64,000 nucleotides of DNA from Sediminibacterium sp. KACHI17 (GCF_040362915.1 NZ_AP029612.1:806001-870000); one strand, 5' to 3'. Positions 24,521 through 32,438 are shown, numbered from the stretch's first letter. The notes: generated by a model not told the origin, from the letters alone. Made by a program: numbers and translations.

Positions 24521-26219
24521 ATTTGTTTTTAAATGCTTTATTAAGTTTAGCTGTTAACTTGTAGAATTGACCGTAATATTCCTCACCCGGCTGTGCATTT
24601 TGTTTAAACTCATCTAGATAAAGCTTTTTAAGTCTATCTTTTGCACTCTCAGCTTCTTCTTTATTATCAGATTGAGATTGTTGAACTAATTCAGTATTTG
24701 CTGACCAAACTTTGTTAAAAATATTGCCTGGTAACAGCCCTTCAATTGCTCTTTTTCCACCACTATCAATTCCCACCTTAAAGAAATCTTTTTCGTCTTG
24801 TAATCTTAGAGACTCCAAACTTTTCCTAACATGCCTGAAAGCGTCCAAGTCAAATGTTATTACAAGTTTATTATACTTTTCTATTAAAAACTTTAGCATT
24901 ACTGTACTATTCAAAGTGCCAAATCCTCCGTAAGAATAAATCTCTCCATCAAAATCCAACTTATGTTTTCCATGACGTTCATCTTTAAGTAACTCAAGAT
25001 ATTCTTTGTCTGTTTCACCTTCAACCAAAAGAATAGAGTTAGATGTACTAAAGAAAACACTTCTGATATTGTCAAACTCAGGACTGTCAATTCCTAAAGC
25101 TAATGCAAATGGTTTTTTCCAGTCCTTACCAGTAGTTTCAACTTTAATTGTAGCTCTTGGTTTCTTTTTATCAAATTGACGATCTAATAAAATATTTGCA
25201 GTCGGGTCATCTAAATTTGAAAGAATAAATGGGCTGTGTGTTGTAGTGATTATTTGAATTTTAAATTCAGTAGCCAAGTCTTGAAGAAGTTTGCCAAATT
25301 CTGCTTGCGCTGATGGATGAAGGAAGCTTTCTGGCTCTTCAATTAAAACAATTGGAGCTATTTTTCTTGAGCTTTCAGAAGTCTCAAGAAACTTTTTTGC
25401 ATTAAACAGGCTTTTTAAGATGAGTGTTCTATTTTTTGTACCGCTACCCCAATTATCTAGGGGTATATCAAAGTCTTTTTCGCCCAAGGAGATTTCGTAA
25501 GGAACCTTCTCAAAACTAAAACCAGGAACAGTAAGATTTATATCATATTTTTCACTAAGTCTTCCTAAAAGATCTGTCAAGTCTTTCTTATGACGGTCAG
25601 AGATTTTCTTGAATTCTTTTTGCAGAATTTCTCTTTTACTTTTTACTGAAATTCTTTCGTTTTCTGTGAAATCGTCAAACCATCCATGATAGGGACTGTA
25701 TCTTCTTGCGACTTCGGTTGAGTTATGAAATATTAAGGCTTTTGATGTTCTGATTTTTGAAAGTACTTCTCGAGAACCAAAATCATCCAAGATATCTTCA
25801 TCGAACTGGACGCCAATTTCTGGATTGCTTTTATCTTGGTGAAACTTGATAGAAATTTGAAGTATGTAATGATCTTTTTCTTCGACAATTTCACCCTCGT
25901 TCTTCTTCAAGAACTTTTCAATGAATTTTATAAGACCAGTATCTAAACTCTTGTCTAAACTTAAGTATAAACAAAATGAAATAGGGTCAATTTTCTCAGC
26001 CTTCCATTTAGTAAAATCAGTCTTATGAGTTACTTCAAAGTCAGAGCTATAGTCAAATGGGTCAGAACTTTCTGAACCTAAAATTGTCCGTATTGCTTGG
26101 ATTAGACTAGACTTCCCTGCGTTATTTTTTCCACAAATAGCTGTGTAATAGGTGTTGATAGGAATATCAATATTCTCAAGCGTTTTATAGTTCAAAATAC
26201 AAATTCTGTCAATCTTCAT
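24519..26219 (-). CDS. OLD-family ATP-dependent nuclease (AAA ATPase plus TOPRIM)
   Basis: 566 residues. N-terminal ABC/SMC-type ATPase: Walker A GKNNAGKSS (30-38), signature-like WGSGTKNR (about 260), Walker B VLIEEPESFLHP (about 290-301) and TTHSP switch (about 325). C-terminal TOPRIM: VEGETDKEYL (about 400) and FDLDAF (about 457), the acidic metal site. This is the Overcoming-Lysogenization-Defect architecture, DNA nucleases that include the GajA subunit of Gabija and retron or stand-alone phage-defence effectors. No UvrD-like GajB helicase follows; the next gene is the cyclase-like protein. The gene is AT-rich relative to housekeeping neighbours and bounded by short inverted repeats. Confidence 0.88.
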   Translation of the reverse strand: MKIDRICILNYKTLENIDIPINTYYTAICGKNNAGKSSLIQAIRTILGSESSDPFDYSSDFEVTHKTDFTKWKAEKIDPISFCLYLSLDKSLDTGLIKFIEKFLKKNEGEIVEEKDHYILQISIKFHQDKSNPEIGVQFDEDILDDFGSREVLSKIRTSKALIFHNSTEVARRYSPYHGWFDDFTENERISVKSKREILQKEFKKISDRHKKDLTDLLGRLSEKYDINLTVPGFSFEKVPYEISLGEKDFDIPLDNWGSGTKNRTLILKSLFNAKKFLETSESSRKIAPIVLIEEPESFLHPSAQAEFGKLLQDLATEFKIQIITTTHSPFILSNLDDPTANILLDRQFDKKKPRATIKVETTGKDWKKPFALALGIDSPEFDNIRSVFFSTSNSILLVEGETDKEYLELLKDERHGKHKLDFDGEIYSYGGFGTLNSTVMLKFLIEKYNKLVITFDLDAFRHVRKSLESLRLQDEKDFFKVGIDSGGKRAIEGLLPGNIFNKVWSANTELVQQSQSDNKEEAESAKDRLKKLYLDEFKQNAQPGEEYYGQFYKLTAKLNKAFKNK

Positions 26220-26246
26220 AATATTATGTGTGTTGTTATTGTTGTT

Positions 26247-26261
26247 AAAATCGCAGCTAAC
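26247..26261. repeat. Right inverted repeat flanking the OLD-family gene
   Basis: AAAATCGCAGCTAAC, partner of 24506-24520. Together they bracket the OLD-family gene with about 25 bases to spare at its start. Confidence 0.55.
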
Positions 26262-26377
26262 TAATTAATATACGCACCTCTAAAACTCTTGACCAATTTC
26301 ACAATCTGAATTAAAGTTTAATGAATCAGTATGTTATAAAATATACAACCCTACTACCCTGCTTCGTAAATACAACC

Positions 26378-26590
26378 TCACTGCCTCACAAACCACTCCA
26401 ATCTCCCACACTCTTCACAAGCGAAGCAGTTTGCAGCACGGTCTGCCCAATCAAAACCAAAAAAGGTACTGATAGAGCTGTTGAGTAACACTTTTTTGGT
26501 CCAAAAACGGTCATGATTGCAATGCGGACATACCAGGTTTTTGCCATGCACTACAATAGATTGCGCTTCCTGTTGTTTGAATAGTTTCAT
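26378..26590 (-). CDS. Small zinc-ribbon protein
   Basis: 70 residues with two Cys pairs: LVCPHCNHD near residue 22 and FACEECGRLEWF near residue 60, forming a zinc ribbon, joined by FFGFDWADRAAN. Small ribbons of this pattern (with the FxxDWAxxxA and C-terminal EWF) are widespread and of unknown function. The ATG at 26590 is used; two codons upstream an in-frame TTG exists. The protein is isolated between the accessory island and a gene-free repeat region. Confidence 0.75.
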   Translation of the reverse strand: MKLFKQQEAQSIVVHGKNLVCPHCNHDRFWTKKVLLNSSISTFFGFDWADRAANCFACEECGRLEWFVRQ

Positions 26591-26729
26591 ACACAAGTAT
26601 TGAAATCAACAATGCAATTTTCTCTATGGGGAGGGAAAAAAAGATGGGGAATACTAATATAGTTCTTTTTTGATATGTTGGTCTACTTTCTTCGAAAAAA
26701 TTTCGAAACTGCTAAGAATATCAGTGTAC

Positions 26730-26760
26730 CATCCTTCGCTACGCTCAGGATGAAGGGGAC
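26730..26760 (-). repeat. GTCATCCTGAGC-type module, reverse orientation
   Basis: CCATCCTTCGCTACGCTCAGGATGAAGG, the complement of the CATCCTGAGCG...GAAGGATGG module seen at 18171, 20070 and 22030. A TTCGAAA/TTTCGAA palindrome (26693-26709) lies just before it. Confidence 0.7.
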
Positions 26761-26807
26761 TCAATTAGAGATCCGATAGCTGCCATCCAACAATTACTGG
26801 CACTTAA

Positions 26808-26829
26808 AAAAAATCAAAACGCATTTAAA
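26808..26829 (+). repeat. Direct repeat, copy 1 (22 bp)
   Basis: AAAAAATCAAAACGCATTTA plus AA; an identical copy is at 27153-27174, 345 bases away in the same orientation. They bracket the GATAC-step array and an AT-rich stretch without a gene. Confidence 0.75.
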
Positions 26830-26945
26830 ACCCATAGAGCCGCTGTATTTTCAAAAACACAGCAACCCTCAAAAACGAAAAGATCCTCGATTTTTATTCG
26901 ATAAAACTACCCTTGGCTTTATACATGCAGGCATCTTTTCTTAGC

Positions 26946-27033
26946 GATATAGTACACTTCACCCAATGATACCCAACCCATACAAAGGGGATACCCAGGG
27001 GATACGGAGGGGATACCGTATACATACGGTATT
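26946..27033 (+). repeat. 11-bp-step array with GATAC word
   Basis: Eight consecutive 11-bp units. Six of them (26968-27033) carry ATAC at the same place: GATACCCAACC, CATACAAAGGG, GATACCCAGGG, GATACGGAGGG, GATACCGTATA, CATACGGTATT; the first two units (26946-26967) are weaker. A small palindrome ATACCGTA/TACGGTAT lies at the right end. Confidence 0.7.
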
Positions 27034-27152
27034 GTAGTCCTTATCTCTTTTAGCAATTTTAGCAAAATGCAAAATCAACGAATATTCTTAGCCTTTGCTC
27101 GCAGATCAACATCATCATCATCAAAAATCTGGGTTTCATCCTTCCTATGACT

Positions 27153-27174
27153 AAAAAATCAAAACGCATTTAAA
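27153..27174 (+). repeat. Direct repeat, copy 2 (22 bp)
   Basis: Identical to 26808-26829 and in the same orientation. Confidence 0.75.
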
Positions 27175-27191
27175 GCCCCATTCCCCCCAAT

Positions 27192-27236
27192 TACCCATAA
27201 CCTAGTACCTAGTACCTAGTACCCAGCACCTAACAC
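27192..27236 (-). repeat. Heptad-step tract, TACCTAG word (copy before the kinase gene)
   Basis: TACCCAT, AACCTAG, TACCTAG, TACCTAG, TACCCAG, CACCTAA, CACCTTA. It is in the same orientation as the tract at 27533 rather than inverted, so the two bracket the array and palindrome between them as a direct pair. Confidence 0.85.
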
Positions 27237-27246
27237 CTTATCATTT

Positions 27247-27400
27247 CACTATGCTTTCACTATGGTTTCCCTATGAAATCACTATCATTCTCTTATGGTT
27301 CTCTTATGACGCTCGTAACCCCCTCGTATCTTTTCCTTAGGATGCTCGTAGTAGTGTCAGGGAGTAGTCAGTACCTTGTCAGGCACCTGTCTTAGCATCA
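27247..27400 (+). repeat. 11-bp-step degenerate array, TCNTATG word
   Basis: Fourteen consecutive 11-bp units: CACTATGCTTT, CACTATGGTTT, CCCTATGAAAT, CACTATCATTC, TCTTATGGTTC, TCTTATGACGC, TCGTAACCCCC, TCGTATCTTTT, CCTTAGGATGC, TCGTAGTAGTG, TCAGGGAGTAG, TCAGTACCTTG, TCAGGCACCTG, TCTTAGCATCA. The first ten share TA at positions 4-5, and all start with a pyrimidine-C or CA. The word drifts gradually from CACTATG to TCAG along the array. It leads directly into the palindromic element at 27398. Confidence 0.75.
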
Positions 27401-27530
27401 CCTCGACGTAAGGTGTCCGCAGGATGCCGATCAAAGCATCGGTAGGGCTCTCACCTACAACAGGTTTGCCAAAAACAAAACGATGAACATACACCCCAGC
27501 GGTGGGAGATGCCTCCTTACGTCGGCATGA
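27398..27530 (+). repeat. Solitary copy of the palindromic unit (extended form)
   Basis: Left arm TCACCTCGACGTAAGG, an insert with its own hairpin (CCGATCAAAGCATCGG), an AT-rich loop with CAAAACGATGAACATACACC, and right arm GCGGTGGGAGATGCCTCCTTACGTCGG. The CGACGTAAGG and CCTTACGTCG arms are exactly complementary. Same extended form as the first unit at 30421. Confidence 0.88.
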
Positions 27531-27532
27531 CA

Positions 27533-27574
27533 CACCTAATACCTAATACCTAGTACCTAGCACCCAGCACCCAC
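27533..27574 (-). repeat. Heptad-step tract, TACCTAG word (second copy before the kinase gene)
   Basis: CACCTAA, TACCTAA, TACCTAG, TACCTAG, CACCCAG, CACCCAC. It ends 46 bases before the kinase start codon. Confidence 0.85.
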
Positions 27575-27620
27575 TACCACCATATCCTTTTATTCCTTAA
27601 TTTCCTATTGAAATAACCCC

Positions 27621-29999
27621 ATGACCATCAACCCTGAGATATTTCCTGCTATTCTTGACAGCATCCAAGAGAACATGGTACTGCTGGATAAGGATTTTCG
27701 TGTGCTGTATTGCAATAACGAAATGACCCGATCTCTATTTTCTTTTTTTGGCAGAACCATTCAACCGGGTGATGATTACAGGGCTTTTGTGGTTCCTCAA
27801 AGTATGGAACTCTTCACCGCATCCTATACCAGGGCATTGAATGGAGAAACCATTGAAGTAGAACATGAGACCACCAATGAAACCTTCTCGAATTGGTACC
27901 GCTACAAAGTGAATCCCGTATATGATACACAGCAGTCTTGTATCGGAGTGCTGTTAGCAGCAAGAGATATCAATACCCAAAAGAAAACGGAGATCAAGCT
28001 TAAAAAGGCGAACCATAAATTATTACTGCTCCATAAGATCAACACCATCGTCAATGAAGAGAATACGATAGGTAGCATGCTGAGAAAAGTTTGTACCTCC
28101 ATCGTTGAAGATGGAGAATATAAACTGGCATGGATCGGTCAAGAACCGGACAGTCATCATCCCGATCAAACAATTCATCCCCAATATGCTTTTGGAGAAT
28201 TACGATACTTACAAGAGATCAGTATCTCCATGGCAAATGAACAACAACAGCGTGGCCCTACCATTACCTGTTTGAGAACAGGCAAAACAGTGGTGACCAA
28301 TAATGTTACCATATCCGATTACTTTCAACCCTGGCTTGCCATTGCATCCAAACATGGTATCTGTTCATCATTGGTATTGCCATTGCTCATCAATGATAAA
28401 AGAGCGTGTCTGAATATTTATTCGCATGATATCAATGCTTTTGATGAAGCAGAAGTAGAGATCCTGGAACAGATCGTAAAAACCATTACCAAATCGATCA
28501 TCAGTATCAATCATCGATTGGAAAAAGACAAAGCACTCTATGATTTGAATGAGCGAGTGAAAGAAATGCGCACTTTACATGATTTTGAATTGGTTCTGAA
28601 AAATGATTCCCTGACGATCGATGAAGTACTGGAAAAGCTGGCGGCCCTATTGCCGAAAGGCTGGCAATATGATACGATCTGTCATGCTTGCGTTCGTTTT
28701 GATGGAGCAGAATACAAGTCTCCAAATTATCGCCATTCTCAGAATAGAATAGAAGAAACTTTTACAACCCTCAATCAAAAAAAAGGAAGTATTGAGATCT
28801 GTTACGACAGTACCCAAAGCATTCCCTTTTTGGCAGAGGAAATTCAGCTGCTTCGTACGATCGCCGATCTCTTAACGGTGCATTACAATAAAAACTACAT
28901 TTTTAATACCCTTAAGAAGACACAAGCCAACTTGTTAACGGTGTTCAACAATACAGATATCGGATACTCATTGGTAGACAACGATCTTTCCATCCTTGAA
29001 TTCAACAAAGCCATTGCCAATGGATATAAAAGACTTACGGGTTTTGATCTGAAGAAAGGACTTAACTGGAATGAGTTGCTGATCTACAATAAAAAACTCA
29101 GACTGGAAGATGTGATCAATCGTGTCAGAGCAGAAAAAAGATCTGTGATCTATGAATCGGAATATGAGCATCAAGGAAGCAAAGAGTATTTCACTGTCAA
29201 CATCTCCCCTGTTCTTGAAGAAAATACCATCATCGGTTTTATCATAGCAGCCATTGATATCACAGATAAAAAATTGAATGAATTAGAGCGTCATAAATTG
29301 ATCACGGATCTCATGCAGCGCAACCGTGATCTGGAACAGTTCGCTTATATCGTATCACATAATTTACGAGCGCCTGTTACAAATATTTTGGGGTTGACCT
29401 ATTTATTCAAATCTGACCGGTTCAATGCTTCTTCTTTACCAAGGGTAATAGACGGGTTGATCGATTCCGCAAAAAAACTCGATGATGTGATCATTGACCT
29501 GGATGAAACCCTTAGGATCAGAAGACAGATCACAGATAAATTTGAGTGGATCTTATTTGAAGACATCATCAGAGATATCCTGAAAGTAAAAGAAGCGATC
29601 ATACAAGAGAAAAAAGTCATGTTCTCAGCAGACTTCAGTCAGGTAGACAGAATCTATAGTGTACGACCTTATTTGCTGAACATCTTTACACAAATCATTC
29701 GAAACAGTATCAAATTCAGCAGACCCAATGTTCAACCTGAAATTCGCATATGGACAGAAAAAAGAGATCAGACGATCGTGATCCACTGTATCGATAACGG
29801 AGAAGGCATTGATACCGATCGTTATCAGGATCAGCTTTTTGGTTTGTATAAAAGATTCAATCTGCAATCCGAAGGAAGAGGTGTTGGATTATTTATGGTG
29901 AAGAACCAGGTAGAGACTTTGAATGGAACGATCGAATTAAAAAGCCGTGTAGGCGAAGGCACGCACATTATCATTTGTTTCCCCATCATACAACCCTAA
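27621..29999 (+). CDS. Soluble PAS/GAF sensor histidine kinase
   Basis: 792 residues, no membrane segment. Order: PAS (about 5-118, with VLLAARDINTQKK end), GAF (about 135-300, CRTGKTVVTNNVT), a second shorter GAF-like part (about 315-430), PAS (about 435-550, IIAAIDITDKK), then HisKA with phospho-acceptor His near 579 in YIVSHNLRAPVTNILGL, and HATPase with N box IIRNSIKFS, G1 DNGEGID and G2 GRGVGLFMV. An intracellular signal, possibly a bound ligand, chromophore or redox cue, would be sensed. The next gene four bases on is a lone receiver. The 1-kb upstream region is full of repeats. Confidence 0.92.
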   Translation: MTINPEIFPAILDSIQENMVLLDKDFRVLYCNNEMTRSLFSFFGRTIQPGDDYRAFVVPQSMELFTASYTRALNGETIEVEHETTNETFSNWYRYKVNPVYDTQQSCIGVLLAARDINTQKKTEIKLKKANHKLLLLHKINTIVNEENTIGSMLRKVCTSIVEDGEYKLAWIGQEPDSHHPDQTIHPQYAFGELRYLQEISISMANEQQQRGPTITCLRTGKTVVTNNVTISDYFQPWLAIASKHGICSSLVLPLLINDKRACLNIYSHDINAFDEAEVEILEQIVKTITKSIISINHRLEKDKALYDLNERVKEMRTLHDFELVLKNDSLTIDEVLEKLAALLPKGWQYDTICHACVRFDGAEYKSPNYRHSQNRIEETFTTLNQKKGSIEICYDSTQSIPFLAEEIQLLRTIADLLTVHYNKNYIFNTLKKTQANLLTVFNNTDIGYSLVDNDLSILEFNKAIANGYKRLTGFDLKKGLNWNELLIYNKKLRLEDVINRVRAEKRSVIYESEYEHQGSKEYFTVNISPVLEENTIIGFIIAAIDITDKKLNELERHKLITDLMQRNRDLEQFAYIVSHNLRAPVTNILGLTYLFKSDRFNASSLPRVIDGLIDSAKKLDDVIIDLDETLRIRRQITDKFEWILFEDIIRDILKVKEAIIQEKKVMFSADFSQVDRIYSVRPYLLNIFTQIIRNSIKFSRPNVQPEIRIWTEKRDQTIVIHCIDNGEGIDTDRYQDQLFGLYKRFNLQSEGRGVGLFMVKNQVETLNGTIELKSRVGEGTHIIICFPIIQP

Positions 30000-30003
30000 T
30001 CAA

Positions 30004-30396
30004 ATGAAATGTTCTAAAGTCATTTTAATTGATGATGATAATATCACCAATTTTCTGAATAGTGAGATATTATCATTTTTTGATGCCAGTTTAACGATCG
30101 TACCTTTTTCGGATCCTGAAAAGGCAATCGGATATTTGCTCTCAGATCACATCGATAACGCTGATGACAAAACATTGATCTTACTGGATATCAATATGCC
30201 TTTGATCTCAGGATGGGATCTCATACAGAAAATAGAAAACACAAAACCCGAAGTCTTCTCGCATGTTCATATTCATTTACTCACTTCGAGTATTGATGAG
30301 AATGATAAGAAAAGAGCAGAAGAAAATCCACATATTATATCAATACTGCACAAACCTTTGGATGAGGAATTGTTGCAGGTCATTTTTAATAGCTAG
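30004..30396 (+). CDS. Single-domain response regulator
   Basis: 130 residues forming one receiver domain: acidic pocket DDD (10-12), phospho-acceptor Asp62 in LLDINMPLISGWD, switch Thr in HLLTSS (about 93) and Lys in LHKPLDEE (about 117). No DNA-binding output, so it acts by protein contact or in a phosphorelay. It begins 4 bases after the kinase stop, so the two are cotranscribed. The palindromic array starts 24 bases after its stop and would lie in the 3' untranslated region. Confidence 0.93.
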   Translation: MKCSKVILIDDDNITNFLNSEILSFFDASLTIVPFSDPEKAIGYLLSDHIDNADDKTLILLDINMPLISGWDLIQKIENTKPEVFSHVHIHLLTSSIDENDKKRAEENPHIISILHKPLDEELLQVIFNS

Positions 30397-30411
30397 GGAT
30401 CCTAAGAATAG

Positions 30412-30420
30412 CCCCCCCCC
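30412..30420 (+). repeat. C9 homopolymer at the array boundary
   Basis: Nine consecutive C residues directly before the first palindromic unit. Confidence 0.9.
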
Positions 30421-31252
30421 GTCACCTCGACGTAAGGAGTCCGCAGGATGCCGATCGAAGCATCGGTAAGGTCTCACACATGCAACAATTATGCGTAAAA
30501 CAAAACAATGAACATACACCCCAGCGGTGAGAGATGCCTCCTGACGTCGGCATGACCCTTGTCACCCTGAGCGCAGCGAAGGGCACCTCGACGAAGGAGA
30601 GGTCTCACACCTGCAACAATTATGCGTAAAACAAAACAATGAACATACACCCTAGCGGTGGGAGATGCCTCCTTCGTCGGCATGACGCGTTCGTCACCTC
30701 GACGTCAGGAGGGGTCTCCCACCTCCAACAGGTAAGCAAAAAACAAAACGATGAACATACACCCTAGCGGTGGGAGATGCCTCCTTCGTCGGCATGACGC
30801 GTTCGTCACCTCGACGTCAGGAGGGGTCTCCCACCTCCAACAGGTAAGCAAAAAACAAAACGATTAACGTACATCCGAGCGGTGGGAGATGCCTCCTTCG
30901 TCGGCATGACGCGTTCGTCACCCCGACGTCAGGAGGGGTCTCCCACCTCTAGCAGTTATGAACAAAACAAAACGATTAGCGTATATCCTAGCGGTGGGAG
31001 ATGCCTCCTTCGTCGGCATGACGCGTTCGTCACCCCGACGTCAGGAGGGGTCTCCCACCTCCAACAGGTAAGCAAAAAACAAAACGATGAACATACACCC
31101 TAGCGGTGGGAGATGCCTCCTTCGTCGGCATGACGCGTTCGTCACCCCGACGTCAGGAGGGGTCTCCCACCTCTAGCAGTTATGAACAAAACAAAACGAT
31201 TAGCGTATATCCTAGCGGTGGGAGATGCCTCCTTCGTCGGCATGACACGCAC
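30421..31252 (+). repeat. Seven-unit tandem array of a palindromic element (112-bp period)
   Basis: Units start at 30421, 30561, 30693, 30805, 30917, 31029 and 31141. The last five have a period of exactly 112; the first two are longer because of a 28-bp hairpin insert and a GAGCGCAGCGAAGGGCAC insert. Each unit is a hairpin: left arm GTCACCCCGACGTCAGGAGG..., 45-base AT-rich loop with AAAACAAAACGAT, right arm GGTGGGAGATGCCTCCTTCG..., about 28 of 33 positions paired. Loop sequences alternate between two types. The array ends at the stop codon of the convergent gene. Confidence 0.93.
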
Positions 31253-31253
31253 G

Positions 31254-32438
31254 TCACCTCAATGCGGGCGCAGGTGTTGCTACCGGAATAATGATGATGG
31301 CATCATATCCTTTGATGGTTTTCTCCAAGTTGGCATCAGGTATATGATAGCTTTTGTTATTTAGCACTCTTCGAATCTTATCCAATGTAATGAAGGTCCA
31401 TGCTGTATCAGAAGCCGCTGTAAAAAAGGGTGATAAGGATTTGAACAGATCATCACTCAGGTCTACCGGCTCTGTTCCATTCAAAAAGCCGGCCTTGAGT
31501 CCTGATTTCGGCAATACGAGGATATGATACGATTCTACCTGCTCACTTTGCGCCAGCACATGTGCCGTTGTTCCAATATCATAGACCGGCAGATAGCTCT
31601 CCCCTTTCATCGCATGATTCGCACCAAATCTGAACAAACTTCTTTTCCCTTTCATATAGGGCGTATAGTATTGCAGAAAATTTTGCTGCATCAGTTTGAT
31701 GCGCTGACTATGGCTTCCTGTTTGATAGATCTTTTGACTGATCATCAATGCATCAACCACTTCCTTTTCATCCTTTTGCATGCTACTGCGATCCAATCCC
31801 GCCATCTGTTTGGCAAAAGAGGGCGATTTGAAAAAGTAGGGTTTAGCAAGATCTTTAAAAAACACTTCGTTCACTGCTGAAGAAGAATCTCTGAGAGCTG
31901 CGTATTGTTTTCGATTTTGTGGACTACCTGTTTCATACAAATATTGAAAGATGACACTGGTAGAGGTCAAACAAATTTGCTCCAATCCCAATAACCGGAT
32001 CTTCTTTTGAACCAAGGTCTTTAGCAGATCGAAGTCGGGCTGTTTTTGAAAGAAAGAAAAACAATTGTAGTTGCTGTCGATCCATCGTTGCAACTCAGCA
32101 TTGCTTAATCTTGTGATCTTGTCTTGAAAGAGCTGCATCATCCAAGGATCCAGTTCTGCAACATAATTCTGAAACGAAGATGCACGGATCAATGCTTGGG
32201 TGAACAAGGGTATTTCACGAATAAAATGATCTTCTCCGATCAATACATAATGCGACTGATTCACCCGCTCCATGAGTTGCGTCCAACCCATACCGGAAAA
32301 AGTTTGATCATAAGAGAAATATGATCTGTTGGCACGGATCAGGCTATCCAATAATTGAGATTGGGCTTGACTACTGAACGAAAGAAAAAGCAAACAAATA
32401 AAATAAACAAGGATTCTTTTCCTGACTGAATGGCTCAT
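31254..32438 (-). CDS. Secreted EreA/ChaN/Tiki-like protein
   Basis: About 394 residues with a signal peptide (residues 1-27, ending SSQAQ). The HYVLIGEDHFIREIPLFTQALI stretch (about 60) has the GExH motif of the erythromycin-esterase / ChaN / Tiki superfamily, and FRFGANHAMKGES (about 280) is the matching second His motif. Members are metal-dependent esterases, haem-binding proteins or peptidases; which one applies here is unclear. I chose the ATG at 32438 for its clean signal peptide; an upstream ATG at 32492 is in frame. The stop codon abuts the palindromic array. Confidence 0.65.
   Translation of the reverse strand: MSHSVRKRILVYFICLLFLSFSSQAQSQLLDSLIRANRSYFSYDQTFSGMGWTQLMERVNQSHYVLIGEDHFIREIPLFTQALIRASSFQNYVAELDPWMMQLFQDKITRLSNAELQRWIDSNYNCFSFFQKQPDFDLLKTLVQKKIRLLGLEQICLTSTSVIFQYLYETGSPQNRKQYAALRDSSSAVNEVFFKDLAKPYFFKSPSFAKQMAGLDRSSMQKDEKEVVDALMISQKIYQTGSHSQRIKLMQQNFLQYYTPYMKGKRSLFRFGANHAMKGESYLPVYDIGTTAHVLAQSEQVESYHILVLPKSGLKAGFLNGTEPVDLSDDLFKSLSPFFTAASDTAWTFITLDKIRRVLNNKSYHIPDANLEKTIKGYDAIIIIPVATPAPALR

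Noticed and set aside
24519..26219. Complete Gabija system (GajA plus GajB)
   Set aside because: The OLD-family protein fits the GajA side, but the next gene is not a UvrD-like helicase.
24506..26261. Integron attC sites around the OLD-family gene
   Set aside because: The GTTAGCT/AGCTAAC ends match the core consensus only in part, the imperfect folded structure of attC is not seen, and no integrase gene is present. Kept only as an inverted-repeat observation.
26597..27620. Small hidden gene or structured RNA in the long gene-free gap
   Set aside because: Frames are short and broken; repeats explain most of the sequence and no known RNA family was recognised.
30421..31252. CRISPR array
   Set aside because: Units are 112 bp and contiguous with internal dyad symmetry; there are no short repeats separated by unique spacers and no cas genes.
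30882..31291. Two similar open frames (about 60-73 residues) starting MGDASFVGM
   Set aside because: They lie wholly inside the 112-bp palindromic array and repeat with it; 112 is not a multiple of three, codon use is unnatural, and no start region is present.
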